DNA of 64,000 bases from Terrisporobacter glycolicus ATCC 14880 = DSM 1288 (GTDB lineage Bacteria > Bacillota > Clostridia > Peptostreptococcales > Peptostreptococcaceae). Below, piece by piece: positions 27,237 to 35,547 of the stretch; the first letter of the stretch is position 1, and each line of letters starts with the position of its first letter. The notes below the pieces were generated by a model. That model worked only from the letters and a program-made list of their open reading frames with translations. It ran no database searches and had not been told where the DNA came from. The translations under genes were made by a program, and so were the position numbers. The stretch spans positions 434,001 to 498,000 of the forward strand of contig NZ_CP117523.1 of NCBI RefSeq assembly GCF_036812735.1, given 5' to 3'.

Positions 27237-28058
27237 CTATATAGTTTCAATTTGTACAGATATTTTGAGCATATAGTTTTCATATCCTTTTACAGAAAGC
27301 TCATCAAGTAAAATATCCTCATAAATAAATCCTATCAATTTGATACTATTCTCATCTGCGTAAGAAATCAACATTCTATAAGTATCTTCTAGGGAGTAGA
27401 ATCCATTTCTAGAAAAAATATTAAGATACTTGCCTTTTGGAACTATGTGCAAAGGCATTTTTGAGTTGATTTTTTCAACTTTTGTATAAAAATAGTCATA
27501 ATCATAAAATTGATGAGATTTAATCTTCTCAATAGTATGAATACCACCAATGTCATAGGGACTATAAATTTTATTTTTATCACAATAATCAATGTGAGAT
27601 TTGATATCTGTTGCAGTGATACGATCACTAATATCCTTTGATGCTTTTGTCAAAACCAGGTATTCTTCATAATCATGCTCTTCAATAGTAATATCATTCC
27701 TTATAGATATTGCTTCTTTTGTTTGCTTTGATTTTTGAAGCATAAATTTTTTTGTTAATTTTAGTTTGGCTATTTTTTCATCAATAATTTTGGTTTGTTT
27801 ATTTAATAATTGGATTAAGCCCCGAGGACTTCTATTATCAAGATAAGATTTTATTTCTTTAAGAGACATGCCAAGTTCTCTCAGAGTCTTAATCACATAA
27901 AATATCTCCATCTGAGCAATAGTATAATATCTATATTCATTTTCATCTTTAATTTCAGGACTGAAAATACCAATTTTATCATAATAAAATAACGTATCCT
28001 TGGAAGTACCAACGAGATTTGCAAACTCACCAGTAGTAAAATACGAGTTTTTATCCAT
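27237..28058 (-). CDS. MerR-family regulator with GyrI-like ligand domain
   Basis: 273 residues on the minus strand with AAGGAGG upstream. Residues 1-75 form a MerR DNA-binding domain (YFTTGEFANLVGTSKDTLFY, then YYTIAQMEIFYVIKTLRELG). A coiled-coil dimerisation helix follows (80-120), and the rest is a GyrI/BmrR-like effector-binding domain. It is divergent from a MATE exporter. The intergenic DNA holds a MerR-type promoter with a 19-bp spacer containing a perfect dyad, so it very likely activates the exporter on binding a cationic drug, as BmrR does for Bmr. Confidence 0.92.
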   Translation of the reverse strand: MDKNSYFTTGEFANLVGTSKDTLFYYDKIGIFSPEIKDENEYRYYTIAQMEIFYVIKTLRELGMSLKEIKSYLDNRSPRGLIQLLNKQTKIIDEKIAKLKLTKKFMLQKSKQTKEAISIRNDITIEEHDYEEYLVLTKASKDISDRITATDIKSHIDYCDKNKIYSPYDIGGIHTIEKIKSHQFYDYDYFYTKVEKINSKMPLHIVPKGKYLNIFSRNGFYSLEDTYRMLISYADENSIKLIGFIYEDILLDELSVKGYENYMLKISVQIETI

Positions 28059-28071
28059 TTTAAAAACCTCC

Positions 28072-28102
28072 TTGACTATGGAGTTACTCCATACTATATA
28101 AT
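28072..28102 (+). promoter_or_regulatory. MerR-type promoter/operator of the MATE gene
   Basis: TTGACT (28072-28077) and TATAAT (28097-28102) are separated by 19 bp instead of 17, the signature of MerR-activated promoters. The spacer carries the dyad TATGGAGT-T-ACTCCATA, the expected MerR dimer site that twists DNA to realign the boxes. Confidence 0.88.
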
Positions 28103-28147
28103 CATATTATAAAATCGTCATTAAGGAAAAACAAGGAGGGAATTAAG

Positions 28148-29506
28148 ATGGAATGCAATAATTATTTTGAAAAATCAGAACCTATTAATATATTTTTCAA
28201 ATGTGCTATACCAGCAATGTTTAGTATGATGTTTATGTCTTTATATACAATGATTGATGGATTTTTTGTGGGAAAATTTCTAGGAGAAGATTCACTTGTT
28301 GCTATTAACTTATTTATGCCAATTATTATGATAAGCTTTGCATTAGCAGATATGATAGCAGTTGGTTCATCGGTACAAATGGCAATTAAACTTGGAGAAA
28401 AAAATGAAGAAGATGCATCAAAGATATTTTCTTTGAGTGCTATGGTAATTTTAATTTTTTCAATAATTGTAGGTGGCATGTTGTTATTTTTTATAAAACC
28501 AATACTACAGTTAATGGGGGCAGAGCCTAAGATTATTTCTCTTGCAGCAGATTGTTCTAGAGTTTATGGATTTTTTAGCCCATTAATTGTTATATTCTTT
28601 GCTATTGATAATTATTTAAGAATATGCGGTAGAGCCAATTATAGTATGGTTGCCAATATTATTGTAGCAATTTTAAATATAATTCTTGATTATATTTTTA
28701 TTGTAAAATTAAAACTTGGTATATCATCAGTAGCACTTGCAACATCCATATCATTAGCAACAGGAACAATAATTTGCATAACTCCATTTATTTTAAACAA
28801 ATTACAACTGCATTTTGTAAAGCCTATTTTTTCTTTTAAAATTATGAAAGATATTGTTATTAATGGATCATCAGAATTTTTTTCAAACATATCTTCATCA
28901 GTGTTTATGATAATAATTAATGCCATTTTACTTAATTTATATGGAAGTACATCTGTGGCAGTATTTAGTATTATAATGTATATTGAAGGTGTAGTAAGCC
29001 CTATGATTTATGGAATAGCAGATGCAATGCAGCCATCTATTAGTTATAACTATGGTGCAAAAAATATGGAGAGAGTTAAGCGTTTAGAAGGAACAACATT
29101 ATTAGGAGGTTTTTTATTTTCTATAATGATTTTAATTTTTATACAGTTTAACTCTGAAAACTTAATATCTATATTTGTGGAAAAGGGAAATTCTTATCTT
29201 CTTGAAATGGGTATAGTGGCGATAAAAATATATTCATTATCTTATATCGCTAGATGGGCACCAACTATATGTGGATCATTTTTTACAGCCCTTAATAAAC
29301 CAGTGATTTCATTAGTTATAACTTTTGCTAACAGTATAATATTTCCACTAGTATCAGTGACTGTTTTAGTACCAGTGATCCAGTTAAAAGGAATCTGGTT
29401 GTCACCATTTATGTCAGGAGTAATGGGATTTCTTTTATGTATAGCCTTACTGTTTTCAATTAAGCGCAAAGGTGAATTTAATAGTATAACATTAAAGAAG
29501 TACTAA
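28148..29506 (+). CDS. MATE-family multidrug efflux transporter
   Basis: 452 residues with ribosome-binding site AAGGAGG. It has 12 predicted transmembrane helices in two homologous halves. The MATE/NorM opening FFKCAIPAMFSMMFMSLYTM and DGFFVGKFLGEDSLVAINL is clear, and the second half begins at about residue 235 with the GSSEFFSN segment. It exports cationic drugs in exchange for Na+ or H+. It is divergent from and presumably activated by the MerR regulator through the 28072-28102 promoter. A strong terminator starts within its last codons. Confidence 0.93.
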   Translation: MECNNYFEKSEPINIFFKCAIPAMFSMMFMSLYTMIDGFFVGKFLGEDSLVAINLFMPIIMISFALADMIAVGSSVQMAIKLGEKNEEDASKIFSLSAMVILIFSIIVGGMLLFFIKPILQLMGAEPKIISLAADCSRVYGFFSPLIVIFFAIDNYLRICGRANYSMVANIIVAILNIILDYIFIVKLKLGISSVALATSISLATGTIICITPFILNKLQLHFVKPIFSFKIMKDIVINGSSEFFSNISSSVFMIIINAILLNLYGSTSVAVFSIIMYIEGVVSPMIYGIADAMQPSISYNYGAKNMERVKRLEGTTLLGGFLFSIMILIFIQFNSENLISIFVEKGNSYLLEMGIVAIKIYSLSYIARWAPTICGSFFTALNKPVISLVITFANSIIFPLVSVTVLVPVIQLKGIWLSPFMSGVMGFLLCIALLFSIKRKGEFNSITLKKY

Positions 29507-29531
29507 GTTTATAACTTAGTACTTCTTTTTT
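29494..29531. terminator. Bidirectional terminator
   Basis: 16-bp stem AAAGAAGTACTAAGTT / AACTTAGTACTTCTTT, overlapping the stop codon of the MATE gene, with T run. It also lies at the 3' side of the minus-strand regulator. Confidence 0.85.
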
Positions 29532-29567
29532 ATAATAATAGTCACATACTTTGTTTTTAAATTGTAT

Positions 29568-30584
29568 TTATAAAGTATTATCTGCACATAAATTTTTATA
29601 TTCTTTAACGGTCATATTTTCATATTTTTTAAATACTTTACTAAAATAGCTACTTTCATTATATCCCAGCTTAAACGCCACATCTACAATACTGTCTTTA
29701 TTAAAATAAAAATAAGTTTTAGCTAAATGAATTTTTTTCATATGTAAATATTCTGTAACGCTAATACCGAATTGTTCTCTAAATATCCTACTAAGATAGC
29801 CTTGACTTATATTACAAGATTTTACTATAGAACTTAAATTAATTTCTTCATGAATATGATCATCAATATAAATAAAAATGTTTTTTAAAATAGAATAACG
29901 CTTTATACTATTTTCCTTAAATATAAAATCAAATACTTTAAAAATCCAAATTTCAGTAGATTTAGAGTTCTGTAGGGTATTTGAAGTTAAAGGAAATTGA
30001 CTTTCAATAGAATCAAATATATTCATATCAAAACCTTGATCCAATAAAATATTTTGCACATTTATCTTAAATAATTCATTTACCTTAAATAGATCTTTTT
30101 TACTGTATTTATATATTTTGTCAGAAGTTTGATTAGTATTTAGATAAAAATCAGTATAGCTTTTATTATCTAGAGATTTAACCAATTCATCAAAAGGATT
30201 AAAACAAGGTAAATCCTGCTTTTTACCAGTAAATGAATTTAATAGATTATATAGGTATACACTATTTAATGGCTTTTCAATAATATCTTGTATAGCATTA
30301 TTTCCCTTGGCTTTAAGTAAATTTTTAGATTGAAAAGATGAAATTACATATATGGATGTTTCTGGGAACGATTGATTGATGAACTGGCTAGCTTCTATAC
30401 AATTAATTCCGGAAATATGAGAACTTAAAAAAAGAATATCAACAGAATTTTTACTACATTCTTTTAAAGTATCTTCATAAGTGTTTACAATATTAATAAC
30501 TTCAAAGTTCTGATTTTTTGAAATTTTAATATTTAAAGCTTCACACATAAGGGTGTCATTATCAGCTATTAGCACTTTATACAA
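29568..30584 (-). CDS. AraC-type regulator with degenerate receiver domain
   Basis: 338 residues on the minus strand, TTG start after AGGGGG. Residues 1-120 have a receiver-domain fold (VLIADND acidic pocket; switch Lys in IIEKP), but the phospho-acceptor aspartate is replaced: DILFLSSHISG has Ser54 where receivers have Asp. Residues 235-335 are a complete AraC DNA-binding domain (INLSSIVKSCNISQGYLSRI, FREQFGISVTEYL, DVAFKLGYNESSYFSKVFKK). It lies just downstream of the kinase-like and PocR genes. It is the probable activator of the diol-dehydratase microcompartment operon, working without phosphorylation. Confidence 0.85.
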   Translation of the reverse strand: MYKVLIADNDTLMCEALNIKISKNQNFEVINIVNTYEDTLKECSKNSVDILFLSSHISGINCIEASQFINQSFPETSIYVISSFQSKNLLKAKGNNAIQDIIEKPLNSVYLYNLLNSFTGKKQDLPCFNPFDELVKSLDNKSYTDFYLNTNQTSDKIYKYSKKDLFKVNELFKINVQNILLDQGFDMNIFDSIESQFPLTSNTLQNSKSTEIWIFKVFDFIFKENSIKRYSILKNIFIYIDDHIHEEINLSSIVKSCNISQGYLSRIFREQFGISVTEYLHMKKIHLAKTYFYFNKDSIVDVAFKLGYNESSYFSKVFKKYENMTVKEYKNLCADNTL

Positions 30585-30606
30585 AATTAATCAGCCCCCT
30601 TTATGT

Positions 30607-31221
30607 TTATTTCCATATAAATTTATATTCTCTACCTTTGAGTTTAGACATGTTTACATAAAACTCAAACTTATCACCATAGATATTTTTTAATTTTTTA
30701 ATTGAACTATCCATCCCTAATTTTATGTAATAACCTTCATGTTTATCTTCGTAATCTTCAAAATGTATAAAAAGTTCTTCATCTGTAAGTCCTGGACCAT
30801 TATCACATATAGTAATTGTAGCTTCATTATTTTCAAATTCACCTATTATCTCAATATAACCTCCATTTTTATTTAGAAAGATACCATTGTATAGGGCATT
30901 TTCAACAAAAGGAAATAATACTTTTGTGGGTATTTTTTTAAATGTTATATTATTATCAACATTTATAGAGTATAGAAATTTTTCTTTATATTTTATTTTT
31001 TGTAGTGACAAATAATTTTCAATATTTTTTAACTCATCTTTTACAGTAGAAAAAGGTTCTTTAACTTGATGTGTATACTTAACATATTCTGACAATAAAT
31101 AAAGTGTAGACTCAGTATTAGGTGATTTTTCTATTATGGAAAGATTACTAATTAAAGTTATCATATCTAAAAGAGCATATAAATTTGTTACTGATTTTAA
31201 TTCATTTAGTTCATATGTCAC
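30607..31221 (-). CDS. LytS-like histidine-kinase ATPase part, phospho-His missing
   Basis: 204 residues from a GTG with no ribosome-binding site, in the +1 frame and 1 nt after the PocR stop. It has the LytS-family layout: dimerisation helix, N box (PFVENALYNG) and G1 box (ICDNGPGLTDEEL). Where the family has PHFLFNxLN, this protein reads VTNLYALLDM, so the phosphorylated His is a Thr (Thr12 by hand alignment). The G2 box is also degraded (KLGMDSS). The frame would fuse to the upstream PocR sensor if the A8 run at 31234-31241 were A7. It is therefore the second half of a PocR-kinase protein rather than an independent gene. Confidence 0.75.
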   Translation of the reverse strand: MTYELNELKSVTNLYALLDMITLISNLSIIEKSPNTESTLYLLSEYVKYTHQVKEPFSTVKDELKNIENYLSLQKIKYKEKFLYSINVDNNITFKKIPTKVLFPFVENALYNGIFLNKNGGYIEIIGEFENNEATITICDNGPGLTDEELFIHFEDYEDKHEGYYIKLGMDSSIKKLKNIYGDKFEFYVNMSKLKGREYKFIWK

Positions 31222-31222
31222 C

Positions 31223-31909
31223 TTACTTAAATCTTTTTTTTAAATTATTATTCAGTTCATTAATTTCCATAATTTTAGAATTTGCAATTTTTTGTGTTAC
31301 TTGTTTTGAAAGTAGATTTTCACCTAGTTGATTTACTACAAGTTGAACAAGTTCTGCAATACTTCTTAATTTTTCATAAGGAAATATTGGAATGTCATTA
31401 AATAAATCTTTAAATTTACTAGAAAAATCATCAAATTCTTTATTAGGCATTACTGTCCTAAGATCGCAAATTTCACTAGGAACATCATTACAACGAATTT
31501 GTCCACCAATAAATCCTCCCAAATAGTTACCATGAATAATAATTGGTATAGCGACTTCTGTTAAACCACATGGACAAAGATACACATTGGCCTTTTTAGT
31601 AACTGATGCTTGAATAGAGCCAAAAGCATCTGAAGATTTGCATCTTTGTAATCCAAGGGGACTATTTCTTATACTCTTGCAAAACTCTGAAAAACTAGTT
31701 TCATCTGTAATTACGTCGCCTTTGAAGTCTACAGTAACAAAAGCCAAACCTGTGGTATTTGAAAGAATTGTTTGTATTTGTTCAAGTTTTTCTCGTCCGA
31801 AAAGGTGTATAATATCTAACTTGTCCAGTAAAACCTTTTCATCGACTGGATTTGAAGAATAGTTATCATACAACATATTAATTTGATTGCTTAACAAATT
31901 TTTATCCAT
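31223..31909 (-). CDS. PocR-type ligand-sensing protein
   Basis: 228 residues on the minus strand. Most of the protein is a PocR sensory domain: FCKSIRNSPLGLQRCKSSD, the cysteine pair LCPCGLTEVAIPI, then YLGGFIGGQIR. PocR domains bind small hydrophobic ligands such as propanediol and control pdu genes in Salmonella and Firmicutes. The last 40 residues form a coiled coil that continues seamlessly into the kinase-like frame after a single-base slip. It stands divergent from the microcompartment operon it presumably controls. Confidence 0.85.
   Translation of the reverse strand: MDKNLLSNQINMLYDNYSSNPVDEKVLLDKLDIIHLFGREKLEQIQTILSNTTGLAFVTVDFKGDVITDETSFSEFCKSIRNSPLGLQRCKSSDAFGSIQASVTKKANVYLCPCGLTEVAIPIIIHGNYLGGFIGGQIRCNDVPSEICDLRTVMPNKEFDDFSSKFKDLFNDIPIFPYEKLRSIAELVQLVVNQLGENLLSKQVTQKIANSKIMEINELNNNLKKRFK
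31234..31241 (-). other. A8 homopolymer separating PocR and kinase frames
   Basis: On the minus strand the PocR frame reads TTA AAA AAA AGA TTT AAG TAA. With one A fewer it would read KKDLSKVTYELNELKS and continue into the ATPase frame. This could be a real frameshift, a sequencing error, or a transcriptional-slippage site that makes both forms. Confidence 0.65.
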
Positions 31910-32234
31910 CTTATCAATCCTTAGTACATATTTGTAAAAGTAGGTTCTTATAACCCCTGCCTTTAAGCTAAATTATAGCATAACTAATATTCTTTAACAA
32001 TTAAGTAATAACCTTAAAAACCCAAGTGTAAATTACAAACTTTAAGATGTAAAATCATGACTATTTTAATGTACAAATAGATATTATGAATAGTCTGAAT
32101 TTTACATCAAATATATGTGATAAACGCATGAGCTTATATTATTAATAAATTATAATGAAATGAAATTAGATTATCATGTTTTACTAATATTTATATAAAA
32201 GGTAGAAAAGCCTTTTAAGTTAAGGAGGAATATT
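31910..32234. other. Divergent control region of the microcompartment locus
   Basis: 325 bp between the regulators and the DJ-1/diol-dehydratase genes. A TATAAT lies at 32151-32156 without a matching -35, as expected for an activator-dependent promoter. No clear catabolite-control (cre) box or strong dyad was found. Confidence 0.4.
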
Positions 32235-32798
32235 GTGAAAATTTTAATGATAGCAGGCGATTTCACAGAAGATTATGAACTGATGGTACCCTATCAAGCA
32301 TTACAAGTAGTGGGGATGGATGTTGATGTAGTATGTCCTGATAAAAACAAGGGAGATGTGGTAAAAACAGCTATTCATGATTTTGAAGGATACCAGACTT
32401 ATACAGAAAAATTAGGACATAACTTTGTTTTGAATGCTTCATTCCAAAATATAAAACTGCATGAGTATGATGGATTGTTTATAACAGGTGGGCGCTCACC
32501 AGAATATTTGAGAATGGACAACAGAGTACTTGATATAATTCACTATTTTATGGAATTAGAAAAACCTATAGCAGCAATTTGTCATGGGGTACAAATTTTA
32601 ACAGCAGCTAATGTGATTAAAGGATTAGATGTAACTGCATATTATTCTTTGGAACCAGAAGTTAGATCAGTAGGTGGAAACTTTATTAAAAAGGAAGCTC
32701 ATGAAGCAGTTATATGTAAAAATATAGTTACTTCTCCAGCATGGCCTGGAAATATAGAAATATTAAAAGGGTTTTTAAAGCTACTAAATATAATATAA
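32235..32798 (+). CDS. DJ-1/PfpI-family protein
   Basis: 187 residues, GTG start behind TAAGGAGG. Family motifs: MIAGDFTEDYELMVPYQAL (with the conserved Glu), GLFITGGRSPEYL, the nucleophile elbow AAICHGVQIL (Cys near residue 118) and VTSPAWPGN. Members act as glyoxalase/deglycase-type or chaperone proteins against reactive carbonyls. Placed as the first gene next to a diol dehydratase whose product is a toxic aldehyde, a carbonyl-protection role is plausible. It is separated by 167 bp from the dehydratase gene. Confidence 0.88.
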   Translation: MKILMIAGDFTEDYELMVPYQALQVVGMDVDVVCPDKNKGDVVKTAIHDFEGYQTYTEKLGHNFVLNASFQNIKLHEYDGLFITGGRSPEYLRMDNRVLDIIHYFMELEKPIAAICHGVQILTAANVIKGLDVTAYYSLEPEVRSVGGNFIKKEAHEAVICKNIVTSPAWPGNIEILKGFLKLLNII

Positions 32799-32965
32799 AC
32801 ATAATTTCGTGTGAAATAAAGAATAAATGAAAAAAAATATAAGTTTTAAAATTACATATTTTAAGTTTTTAAAATATTTATAGATTTTATTATCCATAAG
32901 ATAGAATTCAATTAGAAATAAAAACTTTTTAAAATTTACTTAGACAAGTTATGAGGAGGATATTT

Positions 32966-35509
32966 ATGATAGGAAGAGGTTTTACAGAACCAACAGAACG
33001 TATAAAAAGATTAAAGAAAGCTATTATTAATGCAGTACCATATGTAGAGTCAGAAAGAGCTTTATTAGTAACAGAGTCATATAAGCAAACAGAAGGATTA
33101 TCTCCAATAATGAGACGTGCCAAAGCTGCTGAACATATATTTAATAATTTACCAATAACAATTCATGAAGATGAACTTGTTGTAGGTGCAATTACTAAAA
33201 ATTTACGTTCAACAGAGCTTTGTCCAGAATTTTCATATGAGTGGGTTGCTAAAGAGTTTGAAACAATGGGAACAAGAATAGCAGATCCATTCCAAATACC
33301 TGAGGAAACAGCAAGAGAACTTGAAGGTGCTTTTGAGTACTGGGAAGGTAAAACAACAAGTGAATTAGCTGATTCATACATGTCTCAAGATACAAAAGAT
33401 TGTATAGCTAATGGTGTATTTACTGTTGGTAACTACTTCTACGGTGGTGTTGGCCACGTTTGTGTAGATTATGGAAAAGTTTTAAAAATAGGTTTCTCTG
33501 GAATAATAGAGGAAGTTAAACAAGCATTAGAAAAAATGGATACAACAGATCCTGAATATATAAAGAAAAGAAATTTCTATGATGCAGTAATAATTACATA
33601 TAGTGCTGCAATAAAATTTGCTCATCGTTATGCTGAAAAAGCTAGACAAATGGCAACAAGTTGTTCAGATCCAATAAGAAAAGCTGAATTATTTAAAATA
33701 GCAGCAAACTGTGAAAGAGTTCCAGAAAATAGAGCAACAAACTTCTATGAAGCTTGTCAATCATTCTGGTTTGTTCAAATATTACTTCAAATAGAGGCAA
33801 ATGGCCATTCAATATCTCCAGGTCGCTTTGACCAATATATGTATCCATATTTACAAATGGATAAAGAGATATCTAAAGAAAGAGCTCAAGAACTAGTAGA
33901 TTGTATATGGGTAAAACTAAATGATGTTAATAAAACTCGTGATGAAGTGTCAGCTCAAGCATTTGCTGGATACGCAGTTTTCCAAAACCTTATAGTAGGT
34001 GGTCAAAATGAAGAAGGTTTAGATGTTACAAATGATGTTTCTTACATGTGTATGGAAGCTGTTGCTCATGTAAAATTACCAGCACCATCATTCTCAATAC
34101 GTGTTCATCAAAATACACCAGACGAATTCCTATATAGAGCTTGTGAGGTTACACGCTTAGGATTTGGTGTACCTGCAATGTACAATGATGAGGTTATAAT
34201 ACCAGCACTTTGTAATAGAGGAGTATCTCTTGCAGATGCTAGAAACTACTGCATAATAGGTTGTGTTGAACCTCAAACTCCACACAAAACTGAAGGATGG
34301 CATGATGCAGCATTCTTTAATATAGCAAAAATATTAGAAATAACTCTTCATAACGGTAAAGTTGGAGATAAACAACTTGGGCCTGTTACAGGTGATGTGA
34401 CAACGTTCACTTCAATAGATCAATTATTTGAAGCATATAAAAAGCAAATGGAATACTTCATATATCACTTAGTGGAAGCTGATAACTGTGTAGATTTAGC
34501 TCATGCAGAAAGGGCTCCATTACCATTCCTTTCAGCTTTAGTTGATGATTGTATAGGTAGAGGTAAGAGTGTTCAAGAAGGTGGAGCAATCTACAACTTT
34601 ACAGGACCGCAAGCATTTGGAGTAGCTGATAGTGGTGACTCAATGTATGCAATTAAGAAGCATGTATTTGATAATAAAGAAGTTACTATGACTGACCTTA
34701 TGGAAGCTTTAGATAACAACTTTGGATATGGTGCAGATACTCAGTGTTGTGGAGATTCAGCAACTAATGATGAAGAAGCTAAGATATACGAAGCTGTTAA
34801 ACGTATATTAAGTAGCATGGGTTCATCAAATGCTATAAATATATCAGATATACAAAATACAATAACAAGTGAATTAGCATGCGGAGTATCAGGGGGAGAT
34901 GTTTCAAAATACGCTGATATAAAGAGAGTAATGGAAAATACAACTTGGTATGGTAATGATGAAGATGAAGTAGATTTATTAGCAAGAAAATGTGGTCAAA
35001 TATATTCTCACGAAGTTGAAAAATATAAGAATCCTCGTGGAGGTGCATTCCAAGCAGGTTGTTACCCAGTTTCTGCCAACGTTTTATTTGGTAAAGATGT
35101 TGCAGCTCTACCAGATGGTAGATTAGCAAAACAACCTTTAGCTGATGGTGTTTCACCAAGACAAGGTAAAGATACAAATGGTCCAACAGCAGCTGCAATG
35201 TCTGTTGCAAAATTAGATCACGAAAATTATTCAAATGGAACACTTTATAATCAAAAATTCTTACCTTCAGCATTAGCAGGAGATGAAGGACTTAAGAGAT
35301 TCGCATCAATAGTAAGATCATATTTTGATCATAAAGGTATGCATGTTCAATTTAACGTAATAGATAGAGAAAAACTTATAGAAGCTCAAAATAATCCAGA
35401 AGAACACAAAGACTTAGTTGTACGTGTTGCTGGATATAGTGCTCAATTTACTGTATTAGCTAAAGAAGTACAAGATGACATCATTAGCCGTACAGAACAA
35501 AATTTATAA
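32966..35509 (+). CDS. Glycyl radical diol (1,2-propanediol/glycerol) dehydratase, B12-independent
   Basis: 847 residues from ATG 32966, five bases after AGGAGGA; the ATG at 32951 lies upstream of that site. Active-site residues fall at the same numbers as recalled for Clostridium butyricum glycerol dehydratase: His164, His281-Ser282, Cys433 and Glu435 (GCVEP), Asp447 (GWHDAAFFN). The radical glycine is Gly823 (RVAGYS), 60 later than in that enzyme (763). The offset is due to an insertion of about 60 residues at roughly 588-648. GWHD identifies a diol dehydratase, not choline lyase. It converts 1,2-propanediol to propionaldehyde (or glycerol to 3-hydroxypropionaldehyde) inside the shell. No N-terminal targeting extension is present; the insertion may serve instead. 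Confidence 0.93.
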   Translation: MIGRGFTEPTERIKRLKKAIINAVPYVESERALLVTESYKQTEGLSPIMRRAKAAEHIFNNLPITIHEDELVVGAITKNLRSTELCPEFSYEWVAKEFETMGTRIADPFQIPEETARELEGAFEYWEGKTTSELADSYMSQDTKDCIANGVFTVGNYFYGGVGHVCVDYGKVLKIGFSGIIEEVKQALEKMDTTDPEYIKKRNFYDAVIITYSAAIKFAHRYAEKARQMATSCSDPIRKAELFKIAANCERVPENRATNFYEACQSFWFVQILLQIEANGHSISPGRFDQYMYPYLQMDKEISKERAQELVDCIWVKLNDVNKTRDEVSAQAFAGYAVFQNLIVGGQNEEGLDVTNDVSYMCMEAVAHVKLPAPSFSIRVHQNTPDEFLYRACEVTRLGFGVPAMYNDEVIIPALCNRGVSLADARNYCIIGCVEPQTPHKTEGWHDAAFFNIAKILEITLHNGKVGDKQLGPVTGDVTTFTSIDQLFEAYKKQMEYFIYHLVEADNCVDLAHAERAPLPFLSALVDDCIGRGKSVQEGGAIYNFTGPQAFGVADSGDSMYAIKKHVFDNKEVTMTDLMEALDNNFGYGADTQCCGDSATNDEEAKIYEAVKRILSSMGSSNAINISDIQNTITSELACGVSGGDVSKYADIKRVMENTTWYGNDEDEVDLLARKCGQIYSHEVEKYKNPRGGAFQAGCYPVSANVLFGKDVAALPDGRLAKQPLADGVSPRQGKDTNGPTAAAMSVAKLDHENYSNGTLYNQKFLPSALAGDEGLKRFASIVRSYFDHKGMHVQFNVIDREKLIEAQNNPEEHKDLVVRVAGYSAQFTVLAKEVQDDIISRTEQNL

Positions 35510-35547
35510 AAATTAGTAGATAGAATAAGAGAGTGAAGGGAGTCATT

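Noticed and set aside
32110-32130. Catabolite-control (cre) box before the microcompartment operon.
   Set aside because: The stretch TGATAAACGCATGA has wrong spacing relative to the TGWAANCGNTNWCA consensus.
34833-35273. 146-codon minus-strand frame inside the dehydratase gene.
   Set aside because: Low-complexity Leu/His-rich antisense shadow of a strongly conserved gene; the same holds for other antisense frames within long genes.
32966-35509. Choline TMA-lyase (CutC) identity for the glycyl radical enzyme.
   Set aside because: Size and activase context fit, but the motif after GCVEP is GWHDAAFFN with His164, Ser282 and Asp447, the diol-dehydratase set; a PocR regulator and PduL/PduP/PduQ set also point to propanediol.
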